Origin: Telopea speciosissima
Lineage: Eukaryota; Streptophyta; Magnoliopsida; Proteales; Proteaceae
NCBI RefSeq assembly: GCF_018873765.1
Contig: NC_057925.1
Span: 32,766,646 to 32,830,645 of the forward strand
Reading direction: 5' to 3'
DNA: 64,000 bases
The stretch's first letter is position 1, and each line of letters opens with the position of its first letter. Of the stretch, positions 44,733 through 57,015 are shown one piece after another. The notes under the pieces were generated by a model, which saw nothing but the letters and a program-made list of their open reading frames with translations, did no database searches and was not told where the DNA came from. The position numbers and the translations under genes are program-made.

Positions 44733-47415
44733 GATAACCCCTAGCCAAACAGGCCCTAGTAAACTTAGGCCTATAAATAGATGGCTCAGTCTTAGAAATT
44801 GTTTCCTACTGTTCAAATCGTGGGAGGAGAGAAAAGAAGGAAAGAAAGAGAGAGAGAGAGAATGAAGGAAAGGAAGGAGAAGAAGATGAAAAGAAAGGAG
44901 AGGGAGCTAGAGCTTGGCCGAATTCTACCACCATAGATGGTAAACATCCCCATTAGAGCACATCCTACTTCACCATGCAGCCAATTCTGTACCTTGCATG
45001 AAAATGACCAAGTTTAGCATTAAAGCCATGTCTACCATGTTTCCTATACGCTAATGCCATGTAAATTGCTTAGATGACCATGGATCATTGCATGCATGCT
45101 TTCCTATATATGATTTACTCATCATCTACACTATTACAACCTGTAGTTGCATAGATTTCATGTTCCAGCCATGTGAATAGCCGAGTCTTATGCTAGATCA
45201 TGTATTTAACACATGATTGGTAGGATAGAACCATGGATCATCCCATGCATGTTGTATTTCCTACTTATTAGCTTACGGTTACTACTGTAGTAGACTAAAA
45301 TGCCTATTTCCTATACTATTAGTATGGATAAATGATGTTATAGGACTGATCATAGCCATGCTTACTTGAATCTTATATGTGTTAACCCAATCCATCAACC
45401 AATGTAGCAAACCATGTTTAGGATCATGTAAACCATTGCAATTACCTAATTACATGTTTTAGTAACCTTTGGGAGTCATCCCAAATCGAATTGGGATGAA
45501 ACCAGCAAGAAAATCCATGTTTGGATTCAAAAATCCCATGTTGTACAAGCACTAGGCGATGCACTAGGAGTTACACCAAGCGCCCATTGAAACGCCCAGT
45601 GGCTGCTTTGTGACCAAAACTGTCCCAAACCTTTTGGGGCTTCATCCACAGCCCCAAAGTAGTTTATAGAACATAAAAACCATCATGAACCCCTACCCCC
45701 ATGCAACCTTGTTGTCCTCATTTTGGGTGTACCAATGAACACATTAGTCATGATCCAAGGAAGGACCATGAGCCTAAAACATGAGCCAACCATGGGGAGA
45801 ACCTTTTCCATTACTCCCCAAAGCTATTATGACTTAGAATAAGGGAAAAGTTAGGAGAAAACCCCACAAATTTCTGCATTTTTCTCTCTGGGAGATGCAC
45901 TGGGTTGTTTCCCCTAAGACCCAGTGCAAGTCCCAGAGAATGCTGTCAACATTGTTTTGTGTTTAGATCTGAAACCAACCTATCCTAAGGTAACCCTAGG
46001 ACTCTAAACCTCCTTTAACAGCATTTAATACATTCTAATGGTCCCGTTAACATAGGTTATAGCCCTAGGTTCAAAGAGCAGTGTCAAAGCCCAACCGAGA
46101 CCCGATAGACTGAAGGATAAACAGGACTTGAACAAGGTGAGTGGAATTACACCATATGTGTAGGTGTAACATGCCTGATGAATCATGATAACACTACTAA
46201 TTTAATTTACTATCTTTTATAAACTCTTGTTCTTATTTGATTTATATTGAAAACTGTTGACGGAATTGATTACATGTAATTGCTAGTTTAGATGCTACAG
46301 TCGACTTGGAATTAAAGGGTATGGTGTGTCATAGTATGGGATGCAGGAGCACTGTACACTTCATACTATGCCATATAGTATGCATATGGTCAGGGTATTA
46401 TCCCCCATGCTACGAACCCTTGCCAAGAGGGGTTGAGGTGTTGGATACCACAATTGTGTGAGGCCAATGTCTCAGGGAGGCATTGCTCGATCAGTAGACC
46501 CACCATGGTTATTAGAATATGGTTGTGGCACAGAAATGCGTGAGGCCAATGTCTCAAGGAGGTATTGCTCGGTCGGTAGACCCTCCAGTCTATAGGACTG
46601 GAGGTAGCACAGTGGTAACATAGAGGACTGGTTGGGCTGACCATGGAGAGGATGCTGGAACCGACTGGTTTTCTCCAACAACTCAATGGGTGTATCACGG
46701 GAAAGGGTTAAAATCCCGCACCAGAGATTGTAGTAGCACTTCTACCTGCCATAGTTTTGTTGCTAGGTTGATTAATAAATATCAACAAATTTCATGCATA
46801 AAGACTCATGGTTGTGCTTGCATGTGCATGCATGGTTATATTTCATTCACGGGCTCGGTGAAACTCACACTCTTGTATAGTTTCTTTTAGATGATATTGT
46901 AGGTGGATGTTTCGACGACTAGGAGACTCATTTCGAGTCGGAGAGTGATGCTGATTATGACTGTGTGGGTGTGGATCCCGACGGAGGTTATCCCTTTGAT
47001 ACGGGTGATCAGGGTGGCCCTTGAGGATGATCCTTGAGGGATGGGCAACATATTTATTCCAAGCTTAGGGATTCTTTTGGGTAGATAGGATCTACTAATT
47101 TCCCTTCTTTTGTATAGCTTTATCGGGCTTGTGATGGATAGCCCTTTTGTTCTTTTGTAAACCTCTGGTTATAATTGTATAGACTGTATGAACAAGTGGT
47201 GGTATGAAACAATGAATAAATGTGATGTATATATTTAAATGTTTAACGCTTCCGCAACACTCTGTATTCATTTATTTTCCATTGTTACGGGTGTGTGTGT
47301 TTGTGAGTTATATTAACTGCTTCTGGATCCTGGGGATTTGGTGGATTGTTATTATGCATCTTGGTGAGTTATATCACCTGCCCAATCCTCCTTGGGGGTG
47401 GTTTAGGGCGTGACA
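44733..47415 (+). mobile_element. Giant LTR fragment, copy G
   Basis: Lacks the first part of U3. TATAAATAG lies at 44772, a purine-rich leader follows, and a U5-like block with GACTTGGAATTAAAGGGTAT lies near 46295. It ends GTTTAGGGCGTGACA. GTGAGGCCAATGTCTCA is duplicated (about 46456 and 46538) with neighbouring sequence. No primer site follows, so it is a solo or truncated LTR. Confidence 0.8.
45549..45939 (+). repeat. Hairpin modules of LTR G (two copies)
   Basis: 45549-45602 (CTAGGCGATGCACTAGG type) and 45884-45939. The second is nested: outer CTCTGGGA (45886-45893) pairs with TCCCAGAG (45931-45938), and inner CACTGGG (45898-45904) with CCCAGTG (45920-45926). Confidence 0.75.
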
Positions 47416-48266
47416 TTGCAAATATATAAGCATACCATAATTGTTTAAGATAATTGATAAAGTAGTCAAAATGTGCAAGAATAGTCACTCCCATTTCCTT
47501 GTAATTTGTTTATCTGTGAATTCAATGAGGTCTACTCCAACAAAAAAGTAAATACAACAGAGTTTATTAGCCCACAATAAGAAACCTTTTATGAAATTTC
47601 AAGGTATTTAGCATTATTGGCATGACAATACTGATAACCACATTATAGTATGAACTTAGTTATTAGGTTCTCTCCCATATTAAGCACAGCACCAAACCTA
47701 TAAATCAAATTTAGGGATCGAATCATATTTTTTTAAGACTCCTCTGCACTTAACCTTATTTGATGACCATATACTTTTAGATGAAGACCTTAATTAATGG
47801 CAATAAAACTAGCAATGTTGAAGGATTTCTTGAGACTTGTGAGATTTAAGTGTACAACCTTTTTGAAAAAACATTCATTAGTTAGCGCCTGCTTGATAAC
47901 CTTACCAGTAACAGTTTTTGGTGTTTTTCTATTCTGAGAAACGGAAAAACACCTAAAAAGTGCTTGATGAGCAGTGTTCCATAGAAATTGTTCTTGGGTG
48001 GATAAATCAAAATTTATGCTCCCTGGAAGGCTTTTGAATTTCTCAGCATAAACTTGACAAGTTGTTCCCGATAAAATGTTGTCATTTGTTCATTTTGAGA
48101 AAGCACCTTGTGACCGAAGGGAAAGAGAAGGGGAAGAGCAGGAGTAGAGGAGGAGACCCCTACCTGCAACTCCTGAGATATCAAGGTAAGAACAGCCCTC
48201 TCTCGCTCTCTCTCCCTCTCTCTCTCGCTTCCTCTCTCACAGGCTCTGCAACTCATACCCTAAATC
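47416..48266. other. Unassigned sequence
   Basis: AT-rich with no gene. A CT microsatellite (about 48199-48232) precedes the pseudogene's tandem repeat. Confidence 0.4.
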
Positions 48267-48366
48267 AATTTTTAGGTATGGATTTTAAGGATTTTAGGGA
48301 TTTCTTGAGCAAAATCGATTTTTAGGTATTGATTTTAAGGATTTTAGGGATTTCTTGAGAAAAATC
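48267..48366. repeat. 50-bp tandem repeat, two copies
   Basis: ATTTTTAGGTAT(G/T)GATTTTAAGG units at 48267 and 48317, period 50 bp. It lies directly upstream of the ATG at 48367. TTTTTAG is acceptor-like in each unit. Confidence 0.8.
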
Positions 48367-48753
48367 ATGGGTGGAGGAGGAACCATTAGAGCTGCAGCCA
48401 AGGTTGCCAGTTTCAGTGTTAATGGCGGTCTGCGAGGTTCCCCATTGGTGCCAACTGCAGAGTAGTCAATGGCGATTGCCTCCTAAAAGGTTTCAAGGCC
48501 TACGACTTCTATCGTCTCGTCAGTGTCCATAGAAGAAGGGAGGTCTTCCTTCTTGCTTTCTGGTCAGAATGGGAAGATTGATGCATCTGTTCAAAGGCCG
48601 TTATGGGACGATGATTGGGAATTTGCTTTGTATGAAGAAGACCTGCATGTAGATTCAATGACTCCAATGCCTAGAGTTGTCGTTGGAGGAGTTCCAACAA
48701 TGGAGGAAGCCACAGAGGCTACTTTCGAATTGAAAGATGCCCTAGAGCAGTAA
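48367..48753 (+). pseudogene. Small plant protein gene, first exon, two Gln-to-stop changes
   Basis: The frame from ATG 48367 gives MGGGGTIRAAAKVASFSVNG, then TAG and TAA where Gln is expected (PTAE*S and AS*K), then RPTTSIVSSVS, LWDDDWEFALYEEDLHVDS and PMPRVVVGGVPTMEEATEAT. A donor-like GTAAAT overlaps the final codons. It resembles a small plant-specific protein of unknown role with a W-x-x-D-D-W-E-F and P-R-V-V-F-G-G-V-P pattern, from recall only. Apart from the two stops the frame is unbroken over 128 codons. No later exon was found. Confidence 0.65.
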
Positions 48754-48825
48754 ATTCCTTTTTCGTATTTCTACTTCGTTTATTTCCCTTTAGAAATTTC
48801 CTGGGTTTTTATTATGCACTATGGA

Positions 48826-48963
48826 ACTCATTGCTTTGTTTGTGTTCAGTTGTTCTCCTATTTGATCTTTACTAATTTACTAGTAGGACATTCAATTCAT
48901 TGGTTTCTCTGTGTTCAGTAGTTCTCATATTTGGTTTTTACTAATTTACTTGTAGGATAATCT
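48826..48963. repeat. 69-bp tandem duplication
   Basis: GTGTTCAGTNGTTCTC(C/A)TATTTG-(A/G)T units; GTGTTCAGT occurs at 48842 and 48911. It lies just downstream of the pseudogene exon. Confidence 0.75.
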
Positions 48964-49319
48964 TTTGTGAACTCGGTTGGACCAAACTAATGAAATGTGC
49001 ATTCTGTAATTTGCATTTTTTGGGAGTGGGAGAGGGGACGAGGGGTAGGTAAGAAAAAGATTTTATTGTTAATACAATAAAAGAGAAGATATAATTGTGT
49101 ATAATAACAACAAAAAAAGAGCTGAAGCCTCAAAGACCCACAGAGGTGGCTAAGCAACTGCAATACAGAAGAGTCCCTATGAATCCTGCACAGAGGTGGC
49201 TAAGCAACTACACACTTAGAATTTTAATCCAATTTTTTGATTATCTTCATTTTTATAAAGTCATATAAATGTATGCATATGTTGTATAACAAAACAAGGT
49301 TAAAATATTTTTCCAGACA

Positions 49320-49470
49320 AAATTCAAGTAGAATCCAACTGACAAACTCAGGGTAACCAAACAGTCTTACATATGGATTCAGAAGGATTCCACTTGACAG
49401 ACCTAGTGCAACCAAACAGTTTTTCAGCTGGATTCCACATGACAGACCTAGGGTAACCAAACAGGTTTTT
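49320..49470. repeat. Three-copy short repeat with AACCAAACAG
   Basis: GGATTCCAC-TGACAGACCTAG-AACCAAACAG-like units; AACCAAACAG at 49355, 49410 and 49455. Just upstream of LTR D. No function known. Confidence 0.65.
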
Positions 49471-49947
49471 TTATCCGAATCCAGATCCACATGAACCAGA
49501 TTCTTATGAAGCTGATCAAATTTAAGAATCCAACTCGTTTGACACCTTCAACCAAACACAACCTACATGTTCCACGAAACAGATTTTATCAAGCACCAAT
49601 TGTCAAACCCTGCTCCTGATTGGCGGGAATTTTGATTGAAGGATAGGAACCCCTAATCAGGCAACCAAGAACATTGTGGAGTAGCACTCCAGTGGTTGAG
49701 ATTGACGAGGAAACATTGAGGATGACCTCTTACATGCCTTTCAGTAGATGGATCACTGACCCTTGCTCCTGTACAGATCACAGCATCATATATTGCCTAA
49801 ACCCCAAGTAATCTCTCTCCTCTTCACAACTGTGGGACCCACCCCTGGAAAAGTGTGTAAAGACCTCTAAGTGGCATGTGGGGACAAAGCCCTGACCATG
49901 GGTCAAACCCTTATGCAAACCCCACTGAGATTTAGCCTTGCTAAAAT

Positions 49948-51278
49948 CTCTAGGCGATGCAGACAAGGCCCAGAGACATCGCCCAAAGTGTGAAACAGCA
50001 TATTTAATTGATTTTAAATTGTGGGGACCACTCACATTGGACATGGGCACCCTCCATAGGTAGAGGGGAGTCTGAGGGACCACCTCATACCCTTGGTTCA
50101 CTGTGGACCCCACCAGTGTGCCCAGAATGGCCATGAATGCAGTCAAAAATGCATTTTCAAAAGGGACGTTAGCTGCAAAATAGACCCTAAGGAGGGCTGG
50201 GCCTATAAATAGATGAGCCTTAGGCTCATTTTAAGCCTTTGCTACTGCTCATTTCGTGGAGAGGAAAAGAAGAGAAAAAGGAGAGAAAGAAGAAAGGAGG
50301 GGGAAGCTGCTCACACACACCTGGGCCTAGATTTCGTGGCACCCCAGCCCTACTTAGGTAAACATCTCCATGTCCATACCTGCTGCCCTCTCTGAATCCC
50401 TATGTTATGAATGGATTTTTGCTCTCTGGCAGCCCAGAATAGCTGGGATCTGCCTTGAACTGCTCCAAATCTGCCATGCAAGTACAAAGCATGCAAGATC
50501 TGAGAAGTTTAGCTTATTTTATGAGGCTGATATGCTGGTCTTGGAGCCGAGATCTGGCTGTGCCCAGCTGCACTGCCAGATGCACTGTTAGACTGCTGAA
50601 TGGAACCCTAGATGCAAGCCCTGGCTGCATAGGACCAAGCCCTAGGTCGAAGCAGGCCTAAAACATCATTTTACATCTGTTTCCAGCCTTGCATATGACC
50701 AAAATCCAGATCTGCAACTGGAGAAAACCCTATGATACTATTCACTGGGCAGTCTGGGCAGCCTCTTGCAGCCAAGTGGTGGGCCCAGTGGAAAATCCAC
50801 ATGGACCATGATGAAGATCACCCCAGGGGTTACCTTAAGCCCTAACATGCATGGGTTGATGATTTGATCACTGCACATGAGCCACAACCTAGGGATCTCA
50901 GCCCATTGTCGATTTGAAGACTCTGGGCGATCCACTGGACGATGCACTCAACGCCCAGTGATGGTATTGCTGCAGTTTTTGCAGTTTGGCTTGGGGTCCT
51001 CACCCAATGGTCATGGAACTGTATGGGAAGGGGGAAAATGACCTAAATGCCCCTCCCCACATCAGTCCATATGGGGGAAATGCTTGGGAACCCAAGTGGG
51101 CCCCGCAGGAGTTGGAAACCCTGCCTGTGCTTGGTCCCATAGCACTGTCAGGCTGAGGAGAGCATAGTAAGCCTATTATATCCTAGGATCATGTACCACT
51201 ATTGAAAATGACCAATATACCCTTGGCCACTGTCTCTGGATGATGCACTGGGACATAGACCTAAGGCCCAGTGCAAGG
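49948..51278 (+). repeat. Hairpin modules of LTR D (three copies)
   Basis: 49948-49985, 50921-50960 and 51233-51278. Arms are CTGGGCG with CGCCCAG and CACTGGG with CCCAGTG; GGCGATGC or GATGATGC cores are shared. One copy lies upstream of the TATA box (U3) and two downstream (R/U5). Confidence 0.72.
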
Positions 51279-51649
51279 ACCGAAGAATTCCAAGTGAAGA
51301 CCAACTAAACACCGGGTCAACCCAGTGAGCATAGATCAACCCTAGGATCTCCAAGGACAGATTTAAATATAAAATGACAACTTTTGATTTATATCTAGGA
51401 TTTGATCCCGTGCTCGAGGCCTACAACCAGACTGCTGTTGGAATTGAGTTTACGACCGAGTTCTTAGAACCAGACTCAGGTGAGTGAAATATTATCATAT
51501 GTGTACATGTAATCTGTGATGCTGTGCCGGCAATTAAATTCAAATTGTAAATGCTGTGTTACTTAAATTTCAATTAAATTATTCAATTGTTACACATGGA
51601 CTGTCTGTTGATCAACACTGTGAATCTTATCTGATGATTGTGATTGTTA

Positions 51650-51745
51650 GACTAGATGCCGTAGACGGCTTGGAAATGAGGCCTGTGGTAGCCCGTAGTA
51701 TGGGATATGGTTGACACCGCCTGACTCATACGATGCCATATAGAC
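51650..51745 (+). repeat. Conserved LTR block shared by all giant LTRs
   Basis: GACGGCTTGGAAATGAGGCC and CCCGTAGTATGGGATATGG, with a CACCGCCTGACTCATAC end. Counterparts lie at about 23070-23145 (A), 32272-32400 (C, doubled), 54385-54475 (E, minus) and 46290-46380 (G). It is better conserved than its surroundings. Confidence 0.65.
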
Positions 51746-52866
51746 ATGGGGTTAGAGTTTCATCACCCGTGCTATGCACCCTTACCAACAGGGGTTAAGG
51801 TGTTGGATGCCTGTGGGGGAGACCATATGTATATATGAGAAAAGAAAAGAAATGAAAAGAAATATGTTTGCACCGGAATGGTGAATGAATGAAAAGAAAT
51901 GTGTTTGCACTGGAATGGTGAATATGGGCTATAAGACAAAAAAGAAAAGTGAAAAGGAATGGATTGCCCCACGGGTTAATCACAGAGGGTTGGTCGGGCC
52001 GACCTTGGTGAACGGATGCGGGGGCTTACTGGTCCTCTCCGCTAACTCAATGGGTGTATCGCGGGAAGGGGTAACCAAGCCCACACCAGGGATACATGTA
52101 TTGGGGATTATAGTAGCACAGACTTAACTTAGCTGTATTGATAGGTGGCTAATAATAAATCTGGACATGCATATCATGTAGGATCATGTGGATTGTGGTT
52201 GCACGTGCATGCATGATGATATGTTTTGCTCACGAGCTTAGTGGGGCTCACACTCTGTTATATATGTTTTTCTTAAATGATTTTGCAGATCGATGCCACT
52301 GTGGCATGGAGGCTCGTTACGAGGAGGAGAGCCATTGTGATTATGACATTGTTGGTATGGACTCCGACGAAGGTCGTGCCGATGATGCGTGCATTCTCGG
52401 TGGTCGTTGATGAAGACCAGTGAAGAGTGTACTTGATGCTTTTTGTCTTGGGGACTCCTTTTTATTTTTTACAGGAGTTTATCCCCGTCTTATCAGTGGT
52501 TCAGTTGTAGTTTCTTATTTCTCTTTTTGGGGTTGCGACAGCTCACCCTGTATATATATGTATATATTTACTTTGGCTTTTGCTTTTGTCAGCTTTATTG
52601 TTTTAGTTTGTGGTTTGTTGGGGAAATGTTTCAGGACAAACTCACTTATGTACATATTATGATCATTTCCCGTATTGCTCTTTCTCTTTGTTATTGCAAT
52701 TGTAGTTTATCTGCAGCACTTTGATCTTACTTGTAGTAATGTGATGAATGTGGATCCGTGAATGTATTAACTGCTTCTAGATCCATGGGATTTGGCGGAT
52801 TGCCGTTAAGCAATTCAGATCACCTACCTAATCCTCCCAGGGGGTGGTTTGGGATGTGACAAAGCT

Positions 52867-52878
52867 TGGTATCAGAGC
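52867..52878 (+). other. Primer-binding site, copy D
   Basis: TGGTATCAGAGC, complementary to the 3' end of initiator tRNA-Met, five bases after the LTR end. Confidence 0.93.
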
Positions 52879-53208
52879 GTGAGGCTCTTCTTACATTCAT
52901 GGAATGCAGATTAGGGTTAATAAGCTACCAACAATTAAAACATGTAATAATTAAAAGCTACAAGGGAGGTAGATGCAATTAAGTAAAAGATGCATAAATT
53001 CCATTAAACTAAAAGCAACTATGTCTGAGCCACTACATAAGCTTTAATTACATGTACTGCAACTAAATTGAATCATAAGCTGACAAAAAAAAAAACTGAA
53101 ACTAAATACATCTCAAACAAATAAAAAGAGTACATAAGCCAAAAAAAAAGGATAGTCTGAACCACGTAGCATAAAAACATCGGAAGCTGATCGGAGAACT
53201 ACTTAGTA
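52879..53208. other. Non-coding gap between primer site and antisense gene, copy D
   Basis: A-rich, no ORF, equivalent to 42268-42618. It includes the 3' flank of the antisense gene on the minus strand. Confidence 0.6.
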
Positions 53209-53536
53209 GGAGGAAAATCACCCCAAGGAGGCTGTGTCTGGCATGAGTCAACTTGGTAGAATCTGTCCCAAAAATCTAAGCGCTACTCCACATATCCCAC
53301 CCTGCTCTCCAGAGATGTGAAGCCCTGATCCATCCTGGTCGACATATCAGTAAGCTGAGTGCTGAGGCTCTGAAATGTGACATCATCTATGCCTACTCAG
53401 AAGACCCTGGAACCTGAGAACTGGTGGCACCTGTCACCTCAGAGGTAGGTAAGTCTATAAACTGTGTGCCAACACCCTCGAAGTTGCCCTGACCTACACC
53501 CTGCTCCTCTCCATGCTCGCCCTAGATGTCTCCTCC

Positions 53537-56500
53537 TGTCACACCCCAAACCACCCCCTGGGAGGATTTAGGCAAGTGACCGGATATCCTACGACATCCG
53601 CAATCCCCAAGGATCAAGAAGCAGTACTTACATGTCACAAACCACACAATGAGGGTAAAATGATAATAAAAGAATATCAGAGTGCAACAGAATTTAGACT
53701 ACCCACAGATGGTTTATATTATTGATAATAAGATCCCAAATACCTATGTTATACCATATACATATCCATTTATGTTCAATAAGTACATTATCTTGGTCAT
53801 TACACTTCTTGAAAGAAAGAAACTTAGATAATAACAAAATCGTCGCTATGCAACAAGATGAGGAAGATCTATGATTCCATCGACAGCTTCCTCGCCCATT
53901 GGCAAACCCGTTCCTGTAAAGTCAACTAAAAGAGAATATACAAGAGTGTGAGCTCCACCGAGCCCGTGAATGAAATGTAAACCATGCATGCACATGCAAG
54001 CACAACCAAATGAGTCCTACATGAGGTGCAATTCATTTTATTTATTAGCCACCTAACATCACAACTAAAGCAGGTTAGTGCTACCACAATCCCCAATACA
54101 TGTTACGCCTTCCCACGATACACCCATTGAGTTATCGGAGAAAACCAGTCGGTTCCAGCATCCCTTTCCAAGGTTAGCCCGACTGGCCCTCTGGATTAAC
54201 CTGTGGGACAATCCATTTCTTTTCTGGCTTATAGCCCATATGCACCATTCCGGTGTCCTTTTCATTTCTTTTCTCTTTTCTCATATTCAGATGGTTGCCC
54301 CCACAGGCATCCAACACCTTAACCCCTGTTGGCAAGGGTGCATAACACGGGTGATGAATCTCTAACCCCATGTCTATATGACATTGTATGAGTCAGGTGG
54401 TGTCTACAGTATCCCATAATACGGGCTACCACAGGGCTCATTTCCAAGTCGGCTACGGCATCTAATCTAGCAATTCCACATACAAGCATTATCATCCATT
54501 TCCAATGTTCATCAGATAAGATTCAGAATTCAAATGAGAATATAAAACAATTTAAAGTAATTAAAGACAGTAAATATTGTTGTTGTTGTCATGACCCATC
54601 AGTCATGTTACACCTGCACTCATGGTGTAGTTCCACTCACCTTGGTTTGATCCTTACTGGTTCAGATGTTTGTTCAGTTCCGGTCGGTATCTGGCTGTGC
54701 ACCTTGAGCACGGAAACAAATCCTAAAGTAATAAATCAGAAATATGTTATTTTAATTATTCAAAATTGTTTTGGATAACCTAGTGTTAGTCTAGGCTCCT
54801 AGGTCTAACTCGGTGCTCAGTTCGAGATCACTTTGAATTCTCTGGGTCTTGCACTGAGCTTTAGGCCCATGTCCCGGTGCCTCATCTGGAGAATGTGGCT
54901 TAGGGTCAATATGGTATTTTACCACTGTAGTACATGGTCCTAGGTCACAATAGTGTTACAACACAGCCCCTAGGTCAGCAGTGCTACAGGACCAACACAG
55001 ACAGGGTTTCTAAGCCCTACGGGGCCCACTTGGGTACCCAAGGTATACATAATTATGGACAGATGTGAGGAGGGATATTTTGGTCATTTTCCACCTCCTT
55101 ACACTGTTTATAGTCCATATGTGTAGGTCCCCTAAGTCAAATCGGCAAAACAGTGAAGTTTCCATTCACTGGGTGATGTCTGCATCGCCCAGTGCCATCA
55201 CCCAGAGATTGCAAAACCGGGATTAGCCTGAGATTCCAAGGTTTTGAACCACAGGCAGTGTATGGATCCTCTCCTCATGCATGTTAGGTCATCTTGGACC
55301 CCCAGGGGTATACTTTGCACTGGTCCTTGTGGATTTTCACCTAGGCCCACCACTTGGCTGCCAGAAGCTGCCCAGACAGCCCAATGAATAGTAACCCAGC
55401 ATAGCTTCAGCTGCAAGCCACGGTTTTGGCTGGTTTTAGGTATAAAATAGTAATCCAAAGCTGCTACCACCTAGGGGTAGGTTCCATGCAGCCAGGGCAT
55501 GCACTCAGGACTTCAAACAGTCAAACAACAGTGCATCTGGCAGTGCAGCCATGCACAGCCAGATTTCGGCTTCAAGACCAGCAAAACAGATCTGTATTTT
55601 TACTCAAATATCTCAGATCTTCCATGCTCCATTCTTGCATGGCAGATCTGGAGCAGTTCTAGGCAGTTCCTAGCTGTTCTGGGCTGCCAGATGGCTAGAA
55701 ACTCATCCAAACAATAGAGATCTAAGGAGAAAGACAGTAATAGCAGCAAGGCAGCAGGTATAGTTGTAGTTTTATACCTGAGAACAGCCAAGAATGGCTG
55801 CTGGAGCTGGGCTTGGTGGCAGGGACAGCTTTCCCCCCCTTCTTTCTTCTTCTTTCCCTTCCTTCCTTCTTCCTCTCCTTCTCTTTTCTCTCTTTTCTCT
55901 CTTCTTTTCTCTCCCACGGATTCAGCAGTAGAAATAGGTTCTAAAATGAGGCTGAGTCTTCTTATTTATAGACTATTAAGTTACTAGGGTCTGTTTGGCC
56001 CAAGCTGTCCCAAGGTCAAAATGCATTTTTAGGCTAATTCTCCCTCATTTTAGCCACATAGGTGGGGTCCACAGGGGTCCAAGGGTATGAGGTGGTTCCC
56101 TAGACTCCCTTCATCCTATGGAGGGTTCCCATGTCCAATATGGGTGGTCCCCACAGATTTAATCATTAAATTAATGCATTTTTGCACTCTGGGTGATGTC
56201 TCTGGGTGATGTGTGCATCGCCCAGAGAATTCATCTGCAAAATTGTTTGGATTGAAATGAAATTTCAGTCCATTTAGACACATAATTGGATCATGGTTCC
56301 TTCTAAAAAAATGAAGGTATATGAATCTAGTTTCTACGAAAATTGTATTCAAAGAAAAAAATGATTGGATTATGAAGTTATGATATTTTTATTACGCAAA
56401 GGTCAACCTGTCAAAACAGCAGGATCCGATTTTGACAGCAACTTGAGCTAAATTTTTAGCTAACTTAGAGACATAACTAGGTAATAGTGTCTTCTAACAA

Positions 56501-57015
56501 AATGCATCCCTATGAGTCTAGTTTCCAACAAAATTGGAATCAATACAAATGAAGTTCGGGTGGTGGAGTTATATCATTTTAACTAAGAGAAGGTCAATCT
56601 GTAAATTACCAGAATTTGTCATTTATGTTGGGATTTAAGATGTATGTATGGAATTGGGTTCTCATCATCAAATCAATCATGAAAATTGATGTTTGGGTTT
56701 AAAAATGCTTTATCAAAAACATTTGAGGTGATGAGGGTCATCATTAGTTTAGCCTAGAACTAGGATTTTTGTCCAATGGTCCTAGAATCAAGGGATGGTA
56801 CCTTCCTTAGCCAGTACATTTGGTGGTGAGCTGTACAGTCACAAGGAGTTGGTGTTTGCCTTCTTAATGGTATGTAGATCCTCAGCAATGGGGCTACCTC
56901 ATTATGTTCAACCTCGGGTTCAATGCACCATAGTATACTGGTAGCCTTGACCCTCAAATTTTGGGCTTTCAACAAAAATTCCAATTAGCCCCTATTTTTG
57001 GGTAGGGGATTTACA
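53537..57015 (-). mobile_element. Giant solo LTR, copy E, 3.48 kb, inside the antisense gene
   Basis: On the minus strand starts TGTAAATCCCCTACC and ends GGGTGTGACA. Perfect 5-bp duplication CCTCC (53532-53536, 57016-57020). A TATAAATAAG box lies at 55961-55970, with two diverged U3 tandem units at about 56240-56600. No primer site or internal region: a solo LTR that inserted into copy D of its own family. Confidence 0.93.
54839..56228 (-). repeat. Hairpin modules of LTR E (three copies)
   Basis: 54839-54892, 55166-55207 and 56187-56228; arms CTGGGTGATG with CATCGCCCAG or CATCACCCAG. The sequence type is close to that of LTR D and of the antisense-gene leaders. Confidence 0.72.

Larger units (their letters stand above)
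49601..52861 (+). mobile_element. Giant 5' LTR, copy D, 3.26 kb
   Basis: Starts TGTCAAACCCTGCTCC after a possible duplication CCAAT, ends GGGATGTGACA, and is followed by a perfect tRNA-iMet primer site at 52867-52878. TATAAATAG lies at 50204. It is the 5' LTR of the element that continues to gag at 59519. The 3' LTR is not in the window. Confidence 0.9.
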
